From positions 62,001 through 126,000 of the forward strand of contig NZ_JAPDDP010000002.1 of the NCBI RefSeq assembly GCF_027587195.1: a DNA stretch of 64,000 bases, written 5' to 3'. Origin of the DNA: Solirubrobacter phytolaccae (GTDB lineage Bacteria; Actinomycetota; Thermoleophilia; Solirubrobacterales; Solirubrobacteraceae). Positions within the stretch are counted from its first letter, which is position 1. Each line of letters begins with the position of its first letter. The translations under genes and the position numbers were made by a program. The notes under the pieces are model-generated. The model was not told where the DNA came from. It made no database searches and was given only the letters and a program-made list of their open reading frames with translations. Shown here piece by piece: positions 27,370-35,920 of this stretch.

Positions 27370-28072
27370 CCAAGCTGGCCCAGAGCGAGATCACGGCGTA
27401 GGCCCGGAACGGTCGCCACCGCTCCGGGTCCGCCGCACCGTGCCGGGCGAGGCCGTGCCGCACGCCGATGTCCGTCGGCAGCCACGCGTCGCGGTCGCCC
27501 AGGGCACGCATGTTCACGTAGGTCTGCGTCCACGGGCCTACGCCGCGGAGGTCGATCAGCCGGTCGAGCGGCTGCCCGGCCAGTGAGCGCAGCGTCGCCC
27601 GGCGCGTCGCGGGCATCGCGAACACCGCGTCCGGCGCGGCCGCGATCGCCTCGAGCGACGGGAAGCGATGCGTGATCGTTCCGCTGGGCCGCGTCAGCGG
27701 CTCGCCGACCGTCTGCACGAGCCGGCCCGCATGCGTCCGCGCGGCCTGCACGGTGATCTGCTGGCCGAGGACGGCACGGACGGCGAGCTCGTCACCGTCG
27801 ACGCAGCCCGGCACGCGCGTTCCAGGGCGGTAGAGCGCGCCGAGGCGCTCGGCGATCCGCGCCACCGGCGCGTCCAGGTCGAGCATCCCGGACACGTCGT
27901 GCGTCGCCTCCATCCCTTCCGGATGCGGCCGCAGCTCGAGGATCTCGCCACTCGGCAGCGACCGGCGGTAGACGCCGTCCACGTGCTCCTCCACGCCCGG
28001 CACCATCCGCCGGGCGAGGAAGTCGATCAGCCCGGCGCCGTCGTAGGGCTGCTCGACCGCGCGCAGGATCAC
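27362..28072 (-). CDS. AlkA-like DNA-3-methyladenine glycosylase
   Basis: 236 residues. HhH-GPD fold: PGCVDGDELAVRAVLGQQIT, hairpin LIDLRGVGPWTQTYV and the catalytic Asp in LPTDIG. Removes alkylated bases. It is shorter than E. coli AlkA, with a reduced N-terminal domain. Overlaps by ATGA with the preceding UPF0104 gene (28069-28072), so they are probably co-transcribed. Confidence 0.9.
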   Translation of the reverse strand: MILRAVEQPYDGAGLIDFLARRMVPGVEEHVDGVYRRSLPSGEILELRPHPEGMEATHDVSGMLDLDAPVARIAERLGALYRPGTRVPGCVDGDELAVRAVLGQQITVQAARTHAGRLVQTVGEPLTRPSGTITHRFPSLEAIAAAPDAVFAMPATRRATLRSLAGQPLDRLIDLRGVGPWTQTYVNMRALGDRDAWLPTDIGVRHGLARHGAADPERWRPFRAYAVISLWASLAS

Positions 28073-29061
28073 GCCGGGGTTTCCGCCGCGGCGGCCTTCT
28101 CCGCTTCCCGCTGCTCACGCCCCGCGGCGATGACCTCCTTGAAGGAGCGGAAGCGGAAGATCTTCGTGAGCGCGCCGAGGCCGATCAGGAACGTGAGCGC
28201 GGCGATCGCGATCTGCTGGCCGACGGAGTAGGCGGCGACGGTCGCGCCCGAGCCGAAGACCTTCACGAGCAGCGCCTGCTGGACGCCCGCGCCGCCGGGC
28301 GTGAACGGCACCAGGGCCGCGACCGCGTTGACGCCGAGCACGAGCAGCACGTTGCTCACCGAGCCGCCGACGTGGAACGCCTCGAGCAGGCACCAGAACG
28401 CGGCGAACCGGAACAGCCAGCCTGCGAACTGCACGAGCCACACCTCGCGGAAGTAGCGCTTGCGGTCGAAGACGATCGTCAGGCCCTGGCGCACGCGCTC
28501 CCAGAAGCGCCGGACGCGCGCCGACAGCAGCGCGAACCCGACCATCACGCCGATCCCCAGCACGGTCAGCAGGAACAGCGTGAAGCGCGGGTTGGACGCG
28601 AAGAACGCGAGGTCGAACGCCGGCAGCGACGAGAAGTCCGGCGGCTTCGGGAACACGCCCTGGCTGAACGCGTACGCCAGCACGGGCACCGCGATCGTCA
28701 GGTCGAAGATGAACTCGATGCTGAACGCGGCGCCGATGGCCGGGTAGCTCGAGTTCGGCACGGACGTCTTGGTCAAGAACAGGCGGATCACGTCGCCGCC
28801 GCGGGCCGGGATGACCGAGTTGAAGCCATACCCGGCGAAGTACGCGCCCCAGATGCGCCGGAACTGGATCCTGGACTCGGGGTACGCGGCACGCAGGATG
28901 TGGAACGACGCGCGCGCCCGCAACGTGAGGTAGGTGGTGAAGAAGATCAGCGCCAGAAGGAGCGGGATCCACGAGACCCCGGCGAGGTTCGAGAAGAACG
29001 AGCCGACCGCGTCGAAGAACGAGGAGAACGAGTCGCCGATGCTTGCGAGTGTGGGGAGCAC
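28069..29061 (-). CDS. UPF0104 / lysyl-PG-synthase-like membrane protein
   Basis: 330 residues, about eight helices. Seen: YGFNSVIPARGGDVIRLFL near residue 77 and the family signature ALVPFTPGGAGVQQALL near 250. Basic/Ala-Glu cytoplasmic tail. Start GTG 29061. Lies 6 nt downstream of the MFS gene and overlaps alkA, giving an MFS-UPF0104-alkA transcript. Confidence 0.85.
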   Translation of the reverse strand: MLPTLASIGDSFSSFFDAVGSFFSNLAGVSWIPLLLALIFFTTYLTLRARASFHILRAAYPESRIQFRRIWGAYFAGYGFNSVIPARGGDVIRLFLTKTSVPNSSYPAIGAAFSIEFIFDLTIAVPVLAYAFSQGVFPKPPDFSSLPAFDLAFFASNPRFTLFLLTVLGIGVMVGFALLSARVRRFWERVRQGLTIVFDRKRYFREVWLVQFAGWLFRFAAFWCLLEAFHVGGSVSNVLLVLGVNAVAALVPFTPGGAGVQQALLVKVFGSGATVAAYSVGQQIAIAALTFLIGLGALTKIFRFRSFKEVIAAGREQREAEKAAAAETPA

Positions 29062-29067
29062 TGCCCT

Positions 29068-30171
29068 CTAGCGTGCCATGCGCAGGGGAGCGATGAAGAG
29101 TCCGGCCACGGCGGCAAGGATGCCCGCGCCCAGGAATCCCAGTCGTGGGTCGGCGTGGTAGAGCGGGAGCCACATCAGCGGAGCGGCCGCGTTGCCCGCG
29201 AACTTGAAGGCGCTGACGACCGACGTGCCGCCCGCGCGGTTGCCCGGGACGGCCTCCACGGTCAGCACGTTGATCCCCGCCCACATCAGCGCCGAGCCGA
29301 GGCCGATCACGAACCACAGCGCGCCGAGCGCGACGGCGGAGGGCGCGAACCCGAGCGTCGCGACGAGCACCGCGCAGATCGCAAGGCCGGCGTAGATCAC
29401 CGGCGTGCGGCCGAAGCGGTCGACCGCGTCACCCGCCGCGCGGCCCAGCAGCATCCCCGCGACGCCGAAACCGGCCAGCAGGACGCCACGCGCGATCGAG
29501 CCGAGCCCGAACTCGTCCGCCGCCTCGACCGCGACCAGGAAGCCGATGCCGGTCACGCCCGCGTAGCCGGTGAAGGCGGCGCCGCTGAGCAGCCCGACGC
29601 GGCGGGTGAAGGCCTCACGCAGCCGCACCGGGGTGTCGCGCTGCTGGGCGTCGGGCGGCGGGAAGGCCGCCAGGGCGAGGGCGACGACCACCTGGCTGAG
29701 GAACGCGAACCGCCAGTCGAGCGCGCCGAGCGCGCCGCCGCCGAGCGGGGCGAGCGCGATCGCCGCGGTCTGCACGGCCGCGAACGTCCCGACCGCGCGG
29801 CCGATCTGGCCCGGCGGGACGAGGTCCGCGAGGCCCGCGAGCAGCAGCGGCGTCAGGAACGCGTTCGCGCTGCCCTGGAGCGCGCGGATGACCAGGAAGC
29901 TCTCCAGGCTCGGCGCGAACGCCGCGGCGAGCGACAGCAGCGCGTAGGCGATGTACGCCGTGCGGACGACGCGCCTGCGGCCCAGCCGCTCGCCGACCGT
30001 CCCGGAGACGAGCTGCAGCACCGCGAACGGGACGAGGTAGGCGGGGATGGTCGCGGCGATCTCGGCCGTCGTGGCGTCGAACGCGTCGCGCAGCTGCGGC
30101 ACCAGGACGGCGACGACCCCGCCCCCGAACGGGCCTAGGAAACCGCCGATGTAAAACGGGACCGTTCGCAC
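29068..30171 (-). CDS. MFS transporter
   Basis: 367 residues, about 12 hydrophobic helices, slightly short for the family. Motif A-like loop GERLGRRRVVRTAY after helix 2 and AGDAVDRFGRTPVIYAG after helix 8. Probable drug or metabolite exporter of the DHA type. Start GTG 30171 lies 2 bp from the GTG of the divergent gene. Confidence 0.85.
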   Translation of the reverse strand: MRTVPFYIGGFLGPFGGGVVAVLVPQLRDAFDATTAEIAATIPAYLVPFAVLQLVSGTVGERLGRRRVVRTAYIAYALLSLAAAFAPSLESFLVIRALQGSANAFLTPLLLAGLADLVPPGQIGRAVGTFAAVQTAAIALAPLGGGALGALDWRFAFLSQVVVALALAAFPPPDAQQRDTPVRLREAFTRRVGLLSGAAFTGYAGVTGIGFLVAVEAADEFGLGSIARGVLLAGFGVAGMLLGRAAGDAVDRFGRTPVIYAGLAICAVLVATLGFAPSAVALGALWFVIGLGSALMWAGINVLTVEAVPGNRAGGTSVVSAFKFAGNAAAPLMWLPLYHADPRLGFLGAGILAAVAGLFIAPLRMAR

Positions 30172-30173
30172 CG

Positions 30174-30638
30174 GTGAGCCATTACCCTCGCACGCGGATG
30201 TTCCGGAAGACAGTGACCGGGCCCGACGGGCGCACCTGGAACGTCGGGCGCGCGTGGTTCCCGCGCCGGCGCAAGTTCAGGCGTGCCGACCCGTTCGACG
30301 GGTTCGACCCGGGCGGGTTCTTCCCGGGCCTGGCCGACGATCTCGGCGTCATCGGGATCATCCTCGCCGTGATCGCCCTGATCGTCGGGCTGCTGTTCCT
30401 CGTGCTCGTGCTGTTCAACGTCGTCGTGATCGCGATCGAGTTGACGATCGTCCTGACGCTGTGCGGCGCGGGCGTGTTCAGCCGCGTCGTGCTGCGCAAG
30501 CCGTGGACGGTGTTCGCGAAGTCCGGCAACGCCCGGATCGAGCGCCAGGTCGTCGGCTGGCGCGCCAGCAAACGCGAGATCGAGGACGTCGCGGGCGCGC
30601 TCGCGTCAGGGCTCGAGCCCGCGCGGGCGCACCGGTGA
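30174..30638 (+). CDS. conserved two-helix membrane protein, unknown
   Basis: Up to 154 residues. Basic N-terminal part with TVTGPDGRTWNVGRAWFPRR, then two hydrophobic helices (about 58-80 and 83-103) and a basic cytoplasmic tail. This arrangement resembles a common uncharacterised actinobacterial protein. GTG 30174 and ATG 30198 are both possible starts; the latter leaves promoter room. Overlaps the Lrp gene by 33 bp at the 3' end. Confidence 0.75.
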   Translation: MSHYPRTRMFRKTVTGPDGRTWNVGRAWFPRRRKFRRADPFDGFDPGGFFPGLADDLGVIGIILAVIALIVGLLFLVLVLFNVVVIAIELTIVLTLCGAGVFSRVVLRKPWTVFAKSGNARIERQVVGWRASKREIEDVAGALASGLEPARAHR

Positions 30639-31058
30639 CGACTGGATGATCGACGTCGTCGTCTGGCCGTAGGGCGTGAAGCGGTCGATGACCTCCTCCA
30701 GGTGCTCGACCGTGCGCACGTGGACCTTCATGTAGAAGCAGTCCTCGCCGGTCACGCGGTGGCACTCGACGACCTCGGGCGTGCCCTGCGCGACCTCGGC
30801 CACCTTCGGGATCTGACGCGGCGCGGGACGCATGCGGATGATCGCGGCGAGCGCGAAGCCCAGCGAGCGCGGGTCCACGTCCGTGCGGTAGCCCGTGATC
30901 GTGCCGTCGCGCTCCAGGCGGGACAGGCGCTCGGCGACGGCGGGCGGTGAGAGACCGACCCGGCGGCCGAGCTCGGCCTGGCTGATCCGTGCGTCCTGCT
31001 GGAGCTCTGCGAGCAATCGAAGGTTCGTCGCGTCGAGCGCACCGTTCTCCGAAGGCAT
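30606..31058 (-). CDS. Lrp/AsnC-family regulator
   Basis: 150 residues. N-terminal helix-turn-helix: LDATNLRLLAELQQDARISQ, LGRRVGLSPPAVAERLSRLE. C-terminal RAM domain: VVECHRVTGEDCFYMKVHV. Senses amino acids in its family. Divergent from the EamA exporter with a 66-bp spacer, so it probably controls that exporter (inference). Confidence 0.92.
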   Translation of the reverse strand: MPSENGALDATNLRLLAELQQDARISQAELGRRVGLSPPAVAERLSRLERDGTITGYRTDVDPRSLGFALAAIIRMRPAPRQIPKVAEVAQGTPEVVECHRVTGEDCFYMKVHVRTVEHLEEVIDRFTPYGQTTTSIIQSSPVRPRGLEP

Positions 31059-31124
31059 ACGGCGCAGAATAGCTTCGATCGACCCTTCCGATGCGCGCGT
31101 CTCCCGACGATCCTGTGTCAGGTC

Positions 31125-32018
31125 ATGGCTGCCCGCCTCCCGTTCGTCGTCAGCGCGATCTTCCACTACCTCGGGCCCGCGTTCGCGGTGCTGCTGTTCG
31201 TGCGCGTGGACGTGCTCGGCGTGGCGTGGATGCGGATCGCCGCCGCGGCGGTCGTGTTCGCGCTGTGGAAGCGGCCCTGGGCGCTGCTGCGCGACCGCGA
31301 CGTGATCGCCTGGGGCGCCGTGCTCGCGGGCATGAACTGCTGCTTCTACCTCGCGATCGACCGGCTGCCGCTCGCGACCGTCGCCGCGATCGAGTTCCTA
31401 CCGGTGATCGCGCTGGCCGCGCTGGGGATGCGTACGAAGCGCAACGCCGTGGCCCTGCTGTGCGCCGTGCCCGGCGTCTACCTGCTCACCGGCGTGCACC
31501 TCGAGGGCGAGCTGCTGGGCGTTGCGCTCGCGCTCGCCAACGCGGCGCTGTTCGCGGCCTACATCGTGCTCGCGCACCGGGTCGCCTCACGCGGCGTGGG
31601 TGTGGACGGGCTGGCCGCGTCGATGCTCGTCGCGCTGGTGTTCGTCACGCCCGTCGCGGGCTGGGCGGCGCTGCCCGCGTTCGCCGACCCGGTCGCGCTC
31701 CTGGCCGGCATCGGCGTCGGGATCAGCTCCTCCGTGATCCCCTACGTCGCCGACCAGGTCGCGATGAAGCGGCTGACGCGCGCGGGCTACGCGCTGATGG
31801 TGTCGCTGCTACCCGCGACGGCGACCGTGATCGGGCTGATCGTGCTCGCCCAGGTGCCGTCCGTCCGCGACGCCGCGGGCATCGCGCTCGTCATCGCGGG
31901 GGTGGCGCTCCATCGCGAGCCCACACCTCCGCAAGGCGAACCACCACCGCCGAGGCCGCGGCCATCTCCTGCAGCGAGGCCCATTCCCGCGTCGAGTGGT
32001 AGTCGTGGCCACCCGTGA
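31125..32018 (+). CDS. EamA/DMT-family exporter
   Basis: 297 residues with about ten hydrophobic helices in two EamA repeats (about 1-120 and 130-265), like RhtA/YddG metabolite exporters. The Pro-rich tail of about 35 residues is encoded entirely in the 128-bp region that overlaps pepT. ATG 31125 is chosen. The divergent Lrp regulator suggests amino-acid export. Confidence 0.88.
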   Translation: MAARLPFVVSAIFHYLGPAFAVLLFVRVDVLGVAWMRIAAAAVVFALWKRPWALLRDRDVIAWGAVLAGMNCCFYLAIDRLPLATVAAIEFLPVIALAALGMRTKRNAVALLCAVPGVYLLTGVHLEGELLGVALALANAALFAAYIVLAHRVASRGVGVDGLAASMLVALVFVTPVAGWAALPAFADPVALLAGIGVGISSSVIPYVADQVAMKRLTRAGYALMVSLLPATATVIGLIVLAQVPSVRDAAGIALVIAGVALHREPTPPQGEPPPPRPRPSPAARPIPASSGSRGHP

Positions 32019-33138
32019 ACAGGTTCGGCGTCGGCAGGCCCATCGCGCTCAGGCGTGAGCCGTCGGTGCCGCCGCGGATCGGCGTGCGCACCAGCTCGAT
32101 GCCCTCGGCGCGGATCGCCTCCTCGGCCGCTGTCACCGCTCGCGGGAACTGATCGATGTAGGTGCGCATGTTCGGGTACTGCGGCGTGATCTGGACGTCG
32201 AGCGTCGCGCCGGGATAGCGCGCCACGACCTCCTCGGCGGTGTGCTCGATCAGCGCCGAGTGCGCGTGGAGCTTCGCGTCGTCGAAGTCGCGCGTGATTG
32301 CGCGGACCTCGATCCGGCCGGAGCCGCCGGTGATCTCGTAGACGTGGATGAAGCCGTCGCGGCCGTCGGTCTGCTCGGGCGTGAGCTCGGGTGGCAGTGC
32401 CGCGACGATCTCGGCCGCGATCCGCGTGGCGTTGACGAGCACGCCCTTCGCCCAGCCGGGATGCGCGTCGACGCCGGTGATCGTGAGGATGACCTCCTCG
32501 GCGCTGAACGTCTCGTCCTGCAGCTCGCCGAGATCGGAGCCGTCGAGCGTGTACGCGCAGACGGCGCCGAAGGCCCCGACGTCGAACAGCGTCGCGCCCT
32601 CGCCGATCTCCTCGTCGGGCGTGAAGCCGATCCGCAGGTTCGGGCGCGGCAGCTCGGGGTGCGCGGCGAGGTGCGCGACGGCGGCCATGATCTCGGCCAC
32701 GCCCGCCTTGTCGTCGGCGCCGAGCAATGTGTCGCCCGAGGAGGTCACGATGTCGCCCGCGGAGGCGTCGACGACCGTGCCGCCACGCGGGAGCTCGAGC
32801 TTCCCGCCGGGGTGGGCTCGGTGGACGATCGGCTCGACGCCGGCGCCGGGCGCGTCCTGGCTCGTGTCCACGTGGGCGATCAGCCCGACCGTCGGCCCGG
32901 TGCCGGGCAGCGTCGCCGTGACGTAGCCGTTGTCGTCGAGGGCGGCGTCGCCGAGGCCGATCGCGAGCAGCTCCTCCACGAGCAGGCGGGAGAGGTCGAG
33001 CTGGCCCGGCGTGCTCGGCGACTGCGTGCGGTCGCGGGTGGACTGCGTGTCGATGCGGACGTAGCGCAGGAAGCGGTCGAGCAGGTCGGGCGCGAGCGTC
33101 TCGGCCAAGGGTGAGGTGAACGTCGTCACGATGCCCAT
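31891..33138 (-). CDS. pepT: peptidase T (tripeptidase)
   Basis: About 415 residues, the normal PepT length. M20 metallopeptidase removing N-terminal residues of tripeptides in the cytoplasm. Seen: AHVDTSQDAPG (metal His and catalytic Asp), LGADDKAG, GFTPDEEIGEG (catalytic Glu and metal Glu), IRGGTDGSRLS and FTGGHDYHS (metal His). Start ATG 33138 or GTG 33129; with ATG the divergent AlkD-like gene leaves no spacer. Confidence 0.93.
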   Translation of the reverse strand: MGIVTTFTSPLAETLAPDLLDRFLRYVRIDTQSTRDRTQSPSTPGQLDLSRLLVEELLAIGLGDAALDDNGYVTATLPGTGPTVGLIAHVDTSQDAPGAGVEPIVHRAHPGGKLELPRGGTVVDASAGDIVTSSGDTLLGADDKAGVAEIMAAVAHLAAHPELPRPNLRIGFTPDEEIGEGATLFDVGAFGAVCAYTLDGSDLGELQDETFSAEEVILTITGVDAHPGWAKGVLVNATRIAAEIVAALPPELTPEQTDGRDGFIHVYEITGGSGRIEVRAITRDFDDAKLHAHSALIEHTAEEVVARYPGATLDVQITPQYPNMRTYIDQFPRAVTAAEEAIRAEGIELVRTPIRGGTDGSRLSAMGLPTPNLFTGGHDYHSTREWASLQEMAAASAVVVRLAEVWARDGAPPPR

Positions 33139-33139
33139 C

Positions 33140-33790
33140 ATGATCGAGGCGATCCGTGCAGGTCTCGCTGAGCGCGCCAACCCGGCCAAGGCGCCGGAGA
33201 TGCAGCGCTACATGAAGTCCGACATGCCCTTCTACGGCGTGCAGAAGCCGGCGCGCGTGCAGCTCGCGCGCGAGGTGCTGGAGCCGCTGGAGCGCGACGC
33301 GTGGTTCGCCACCGTGCGCGCGCTGTGGCACGAGGCGACCTACCGCGAGGAGCGCTACATGGCGCTCGCCGTGCTCGCGGACCGCCGCTACCGCGACTAC
33401 CGGGACCTGGACGCGCTGCCGCTCTACGAGGAGCTGATCGTCGACGGCGCGTGGTGGGACTTCGTCGACGAGATCGCGTGCGGGCCGCTCGGCGCGCTGT
33501 TGCCGGAGGTCGCACCGGTGCTGCGGGAATGGTCCACCGACGAGGACCTGTGGAAGCGCCGCTCGTCGATCATCGCCCAGGTCCGGCGCAAGGCGGAGAC
33601 CGACTTCGCGCTGATGACCGCGTGCATCGAGCCCAACCGCGGCGACCGCGAGTTCTTCATCCGCAAGGCGATCGGCTGGGCGCTGCGCTCCTACGCGTGG
33701 GTCGAGCCGGACGCGGTGCGCGCGTATTGCGACACGCACGAGCTAGCCCCCTTGAGCCGGCGGGAGGCGTTGAAGAACATCGGCGAATGA
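33140..33790 (+). CDS. AlkD-like DNA alkylation repair protein
   Basis: 216 residues of HEAT-like helices (PF08713). Seen: PAKAPEMQRYMKSDMPFYGV, WWDFVDEIA and FFIRKAIGWALRSYA (conserved Trp/Asp/Arg groups that grip damaged DNA in AlkD). Excises positively charged alkylated bases. ATG 33140 chosen; ATG 33131 overlaps pepT. Stop overlaps the next gene (ATGA). Confidence 0.9.
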   Translation: MIEAIRAGLAERANPAKAPEMQRYMKSDMPFYGVQKPARVQLAREVLEPLERDAWFATVRALWHEATYREERYMALAVLADRRYRDYRDLDALPLYEELIVDGAWWDFVDEIACGPLGALLPEVAPVLREWSTDEDLWKRRSSIIAQVRRKAETDFALMTACIEPNRGDREFFIRKAIGWALRSYAWVEPDAVRAYCDTHELAPLSRREALKNIGE

Positions 33791-34206
33791 TTAGCGTCTA
33801 CACACCCAACTTCATCCTTGGGCTGGTCAGCGGCATCATGGCCGTGACCTTCATCGGGCTGGGCATCGTCTTCTCGTTCACGTTCGGGACGCTCGGCATC
33901 GCGTTGCTGGCGTTCGGTGTACTCGACGCGATCGTCGCGCTCGTGGTCTTCAGCCGCGCCCGCGCAACCGGCGCGCGAGAGGCGGTGGCACGGATCTCAC
34001 ACACCACGGCGCGAGTCGTCGAAGCCGCGCACAGCTGGGGAACGAACATCGGCAACCGCCACCCCGTCAAGTTGACCGTGGACCTCGCGGGCGGCCGGCA
34101 CACGCGTACGTTGCTCGTTCCCTCTCACATCGACTGGAAGGCCGGCGAGCCGGTCGACGTCAAGTTCGCGCCCGATGACCCCGCGAACTTCCTTCCCGTG
34201 GCCTGA
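33787..34206 (+). CDS. small two-helix membrane protein with DUF3592-like tail
   Basis: 139 residues. Two helices (about 8-30 and 36-56), then a soluble beta-rich tail with VKLTVDLAGGRHTRTLLVPS and VDVKFAPDDPANFLPV. The tail resembles DUF3592-type domains. Coupled to the AlkD-like gene by a 4-nt overlap. Function unknown. Confidence 0.75.
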   Translation: MISVYTPNFILGLVSGIMAVTFIGLGIVFSFTFGTLGIALLAFGVLDAIVALVVFSRARATGAREAVARISHTTARVVEAAHSWGTNIGNRHPVKLTVDLAGGRHTRTLLVPSHIDWKAGEPVDVKFAPDDPANFLPVA

Positions 34207-34233
34207 TCACCCATCCCGGGTAGGGCCAGTGGT

Positions 34234-35067
34234 ATGGCTCCTAGCTTGAACATCCCCACTCTTGATCTCGCGGGCAGCGATGTCCGCATCCCCCAGTTCG
34301 GCCTCGGCGTCTTCCAGGTGCCGCCGGAGAAGACGTTCGAGAACGTCACGCACGCGCTGAACGTCGGCTACCGCCACATCGACACCGCCCGCGCCTACCA
34401 GAACGAGGCGCAGGTCGGCCAGGCCGTGAAGGCGTCCGGCCTCGGTCGTGAGGACGTGTTCATCACCACCAAGCTCTGGAACACGGACCAGTCCGACGCG
34501 ATCGGCGCGCTCAAGGGCAGCCTCGGCCTGCTCGAGACCGAGTACGTGGACCTGTACCTGATCCACTGGCCGGCCCCGGGCCACGGCAACTACGTGCAGG
34601 CGTGGAAGGCGCTCGTCGAGGCGCAGAAGGAAGGCCTGGCGCGCGCGATCGGCGTCTCCAACTTCCAGGCCCCGCACCTGCGCACGATCATCGACGAGAC
34701 CGGCGTGACGCCGTCCGTGAACCAGATCGAGCTGCACCCGTACCTCACGCAGCACGGCCTGCGGCGCGAGCACGCCGACCGCGGCATCGTCACCGAGGCC
34801 TGGAGCCCGCTCGCCCAGGGCGCGGTGCTCGAGGACCCGGTCATCACCGAGATCGCGGAGGCGCACAGCCGCACGCCGGGCCAGATCGTCCTGCGCTGGC
34901 ACGTCGAGCTCGGCAACGTCGTGTTCCCGAAGTCGATGACGCCCTCGCGGATCGAGGAGAACATCGACATCTTCGACTTCGAGCTCACCTCCGAGGAGGT
35001 CGAGCGCATCGAGGGCCTGGACAAGGGCCACCGCACCGGCCCGGACCCCGACACGTTCAACGGCTGA
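34234..35067 (+). CDS. aldo/keto reductase
   Basis: 277 residues, TIM-barrel NADPH reductase of the AKR5-like (2,5-diketo-gluconate reductase) type. Catalytic tetrad visible: Asp in HIDTARAYQNE, Tyr in the same motif, Lys in TTKLW and His in LIHWP. Cofactor site FPKSMTPSRIEEN. Start ATG 34234. Its 3' end overlaps the MmyB regulator gene by 11 bp. Substrate unknown. Confidence 0.93.
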   Translation: MAPSLNIPTLDLAGSDVRIPQFGLGVFQVPPEKTFENVTHALNVGYRHIDTARAYQNEAQVGQAVKASGLGREDVFITTKLWNTDQSDAIGALKGSLGLLETEYVDLYLIHWPAPGHGNYVQAWKALVEAQKEGLARAIGVSNFQAPHLRTIIDETGVTPSVNQIELHPYLTQHGLRREHADRGIVTEAWSPLAQGAVLEDPVITEIAEAHSRTPGQIVLRWHVELGNVVFPKSMTPSRIEENIDIFDFELTSEEVERIEGLDKGHRTGPDPDTFNG

Positions 35068-35857
35068 GCACGGCCTCCGCGGCGCCGAAGCGGGAGATCG
35101 CCTCGGCGTCCGGCGTGCCCGGCGCGGCGCTGTAGACCACGATCCGCAGGTCTGAGCCCTCCACGCGCAGGACGTCGCACTCCAGGGTGAACGAGCCGGC
35201 CACCGGGTGCTCGACCAACTTCGTGGCCGAGCTGTGCACGGCCGCCGGGCGCTCTTCCCACAGCTCCGCGAACCGCGGGCTCTCGCGGCGCAGCTCGTCG
35301 ACGATGGCGTGCAGGCGCTCGTCGGCCGGGAAGCGCGTGAGCGAGTGATGGAGGTCGGAGACGATCGACGCGCTCATCGCGTGCTGCTGATCGGGCGTGT
35401 GCTGGATGTAGGTGCCCGGGCCGAGGAAGTGGCGGCGGGCGATGTTCCCGTAGGTCGGGCCGATGAGCCACTCGCCGCGCGCGTTCGTCGCCACGACCTC
35501 CCAGGCGGGGTCGTAGACCATCACGGGCAGGTCGTCGAAGCGGTCGAGCAGGCGTTGCGCGGCGGGCGTGAGCTCGCGGCTGAAGCGCTCCGCGGACGGC
35601 GGCGCGTGGCCGGCGAGCCGGTACAGGAGCTCGGTCTCCTCGAGGTTCAGCTCCAGCGCGCGAGCGAGCGCGCCGCACACGAGCGATGACGGGTGCGCGG
35701 CGTGCCCCTGCTCGAGCCGCGTGAGGTAGCCGACCGACACGTCCGCGCGAGCGGCGATCTCGTCCCGGCGCAGGCCGGGCGCGCGGCGGCGGCCGGGCTC
35801 GGCGGGCGTGAGACGGTCACGCCAGGTGCGCAGGTTGCCGGCGAGATCGGTCGTCAC
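35057..35857 (-). CDS. XRE-family regulator with MmyB-like ligand domain
   Basis: 266 residues. HTH at about 25-80: GLRRDEIAARADVSVGYLTRLEQG. The MmyB-like PAS-type domain follows from about 105: VMVYDPAWEVVATNARGEWL and FHHSLTRFPAD-like helices. Family proteins often control a divergent oxidoreductase gene, as here (SDR at 35921). Start GTG 35857; spacer of 63 bp contains CCCTTTCAGGGG, an imperfect palindrome that may be its site. Confidence 0.9.
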   Translation of the reverse strand: MTTDLAGNLRTWRDRLTPAEPGRRRAPGLRRDEIAARADVSVGYLTRLEQGHAAHPSSLVCGALARALELNLEETELLYRLAGHAPPSAERFSRELTPAAQRLLDRFDDLPVMVYDPAWEVVATNARGEWLIGPTYGNIARRHFLGPGTYIQHTPDQQHAMSASIVSDLHHSLTRFPADERLHAIVDELRRESPRFAELWEERPAAVHSSATKLVEHPVAGSFTLECDVLRVEGSDLRIVVYSAAPGTPDAEAISRFGAAEAVLSR

Positions 35858-35920
35858 CGCACCCAAGGTATCCCTTTCAGGGGCATGGTCTTCCAGGTTC
35901 GGCGCGCCCAGACTGCAGGC

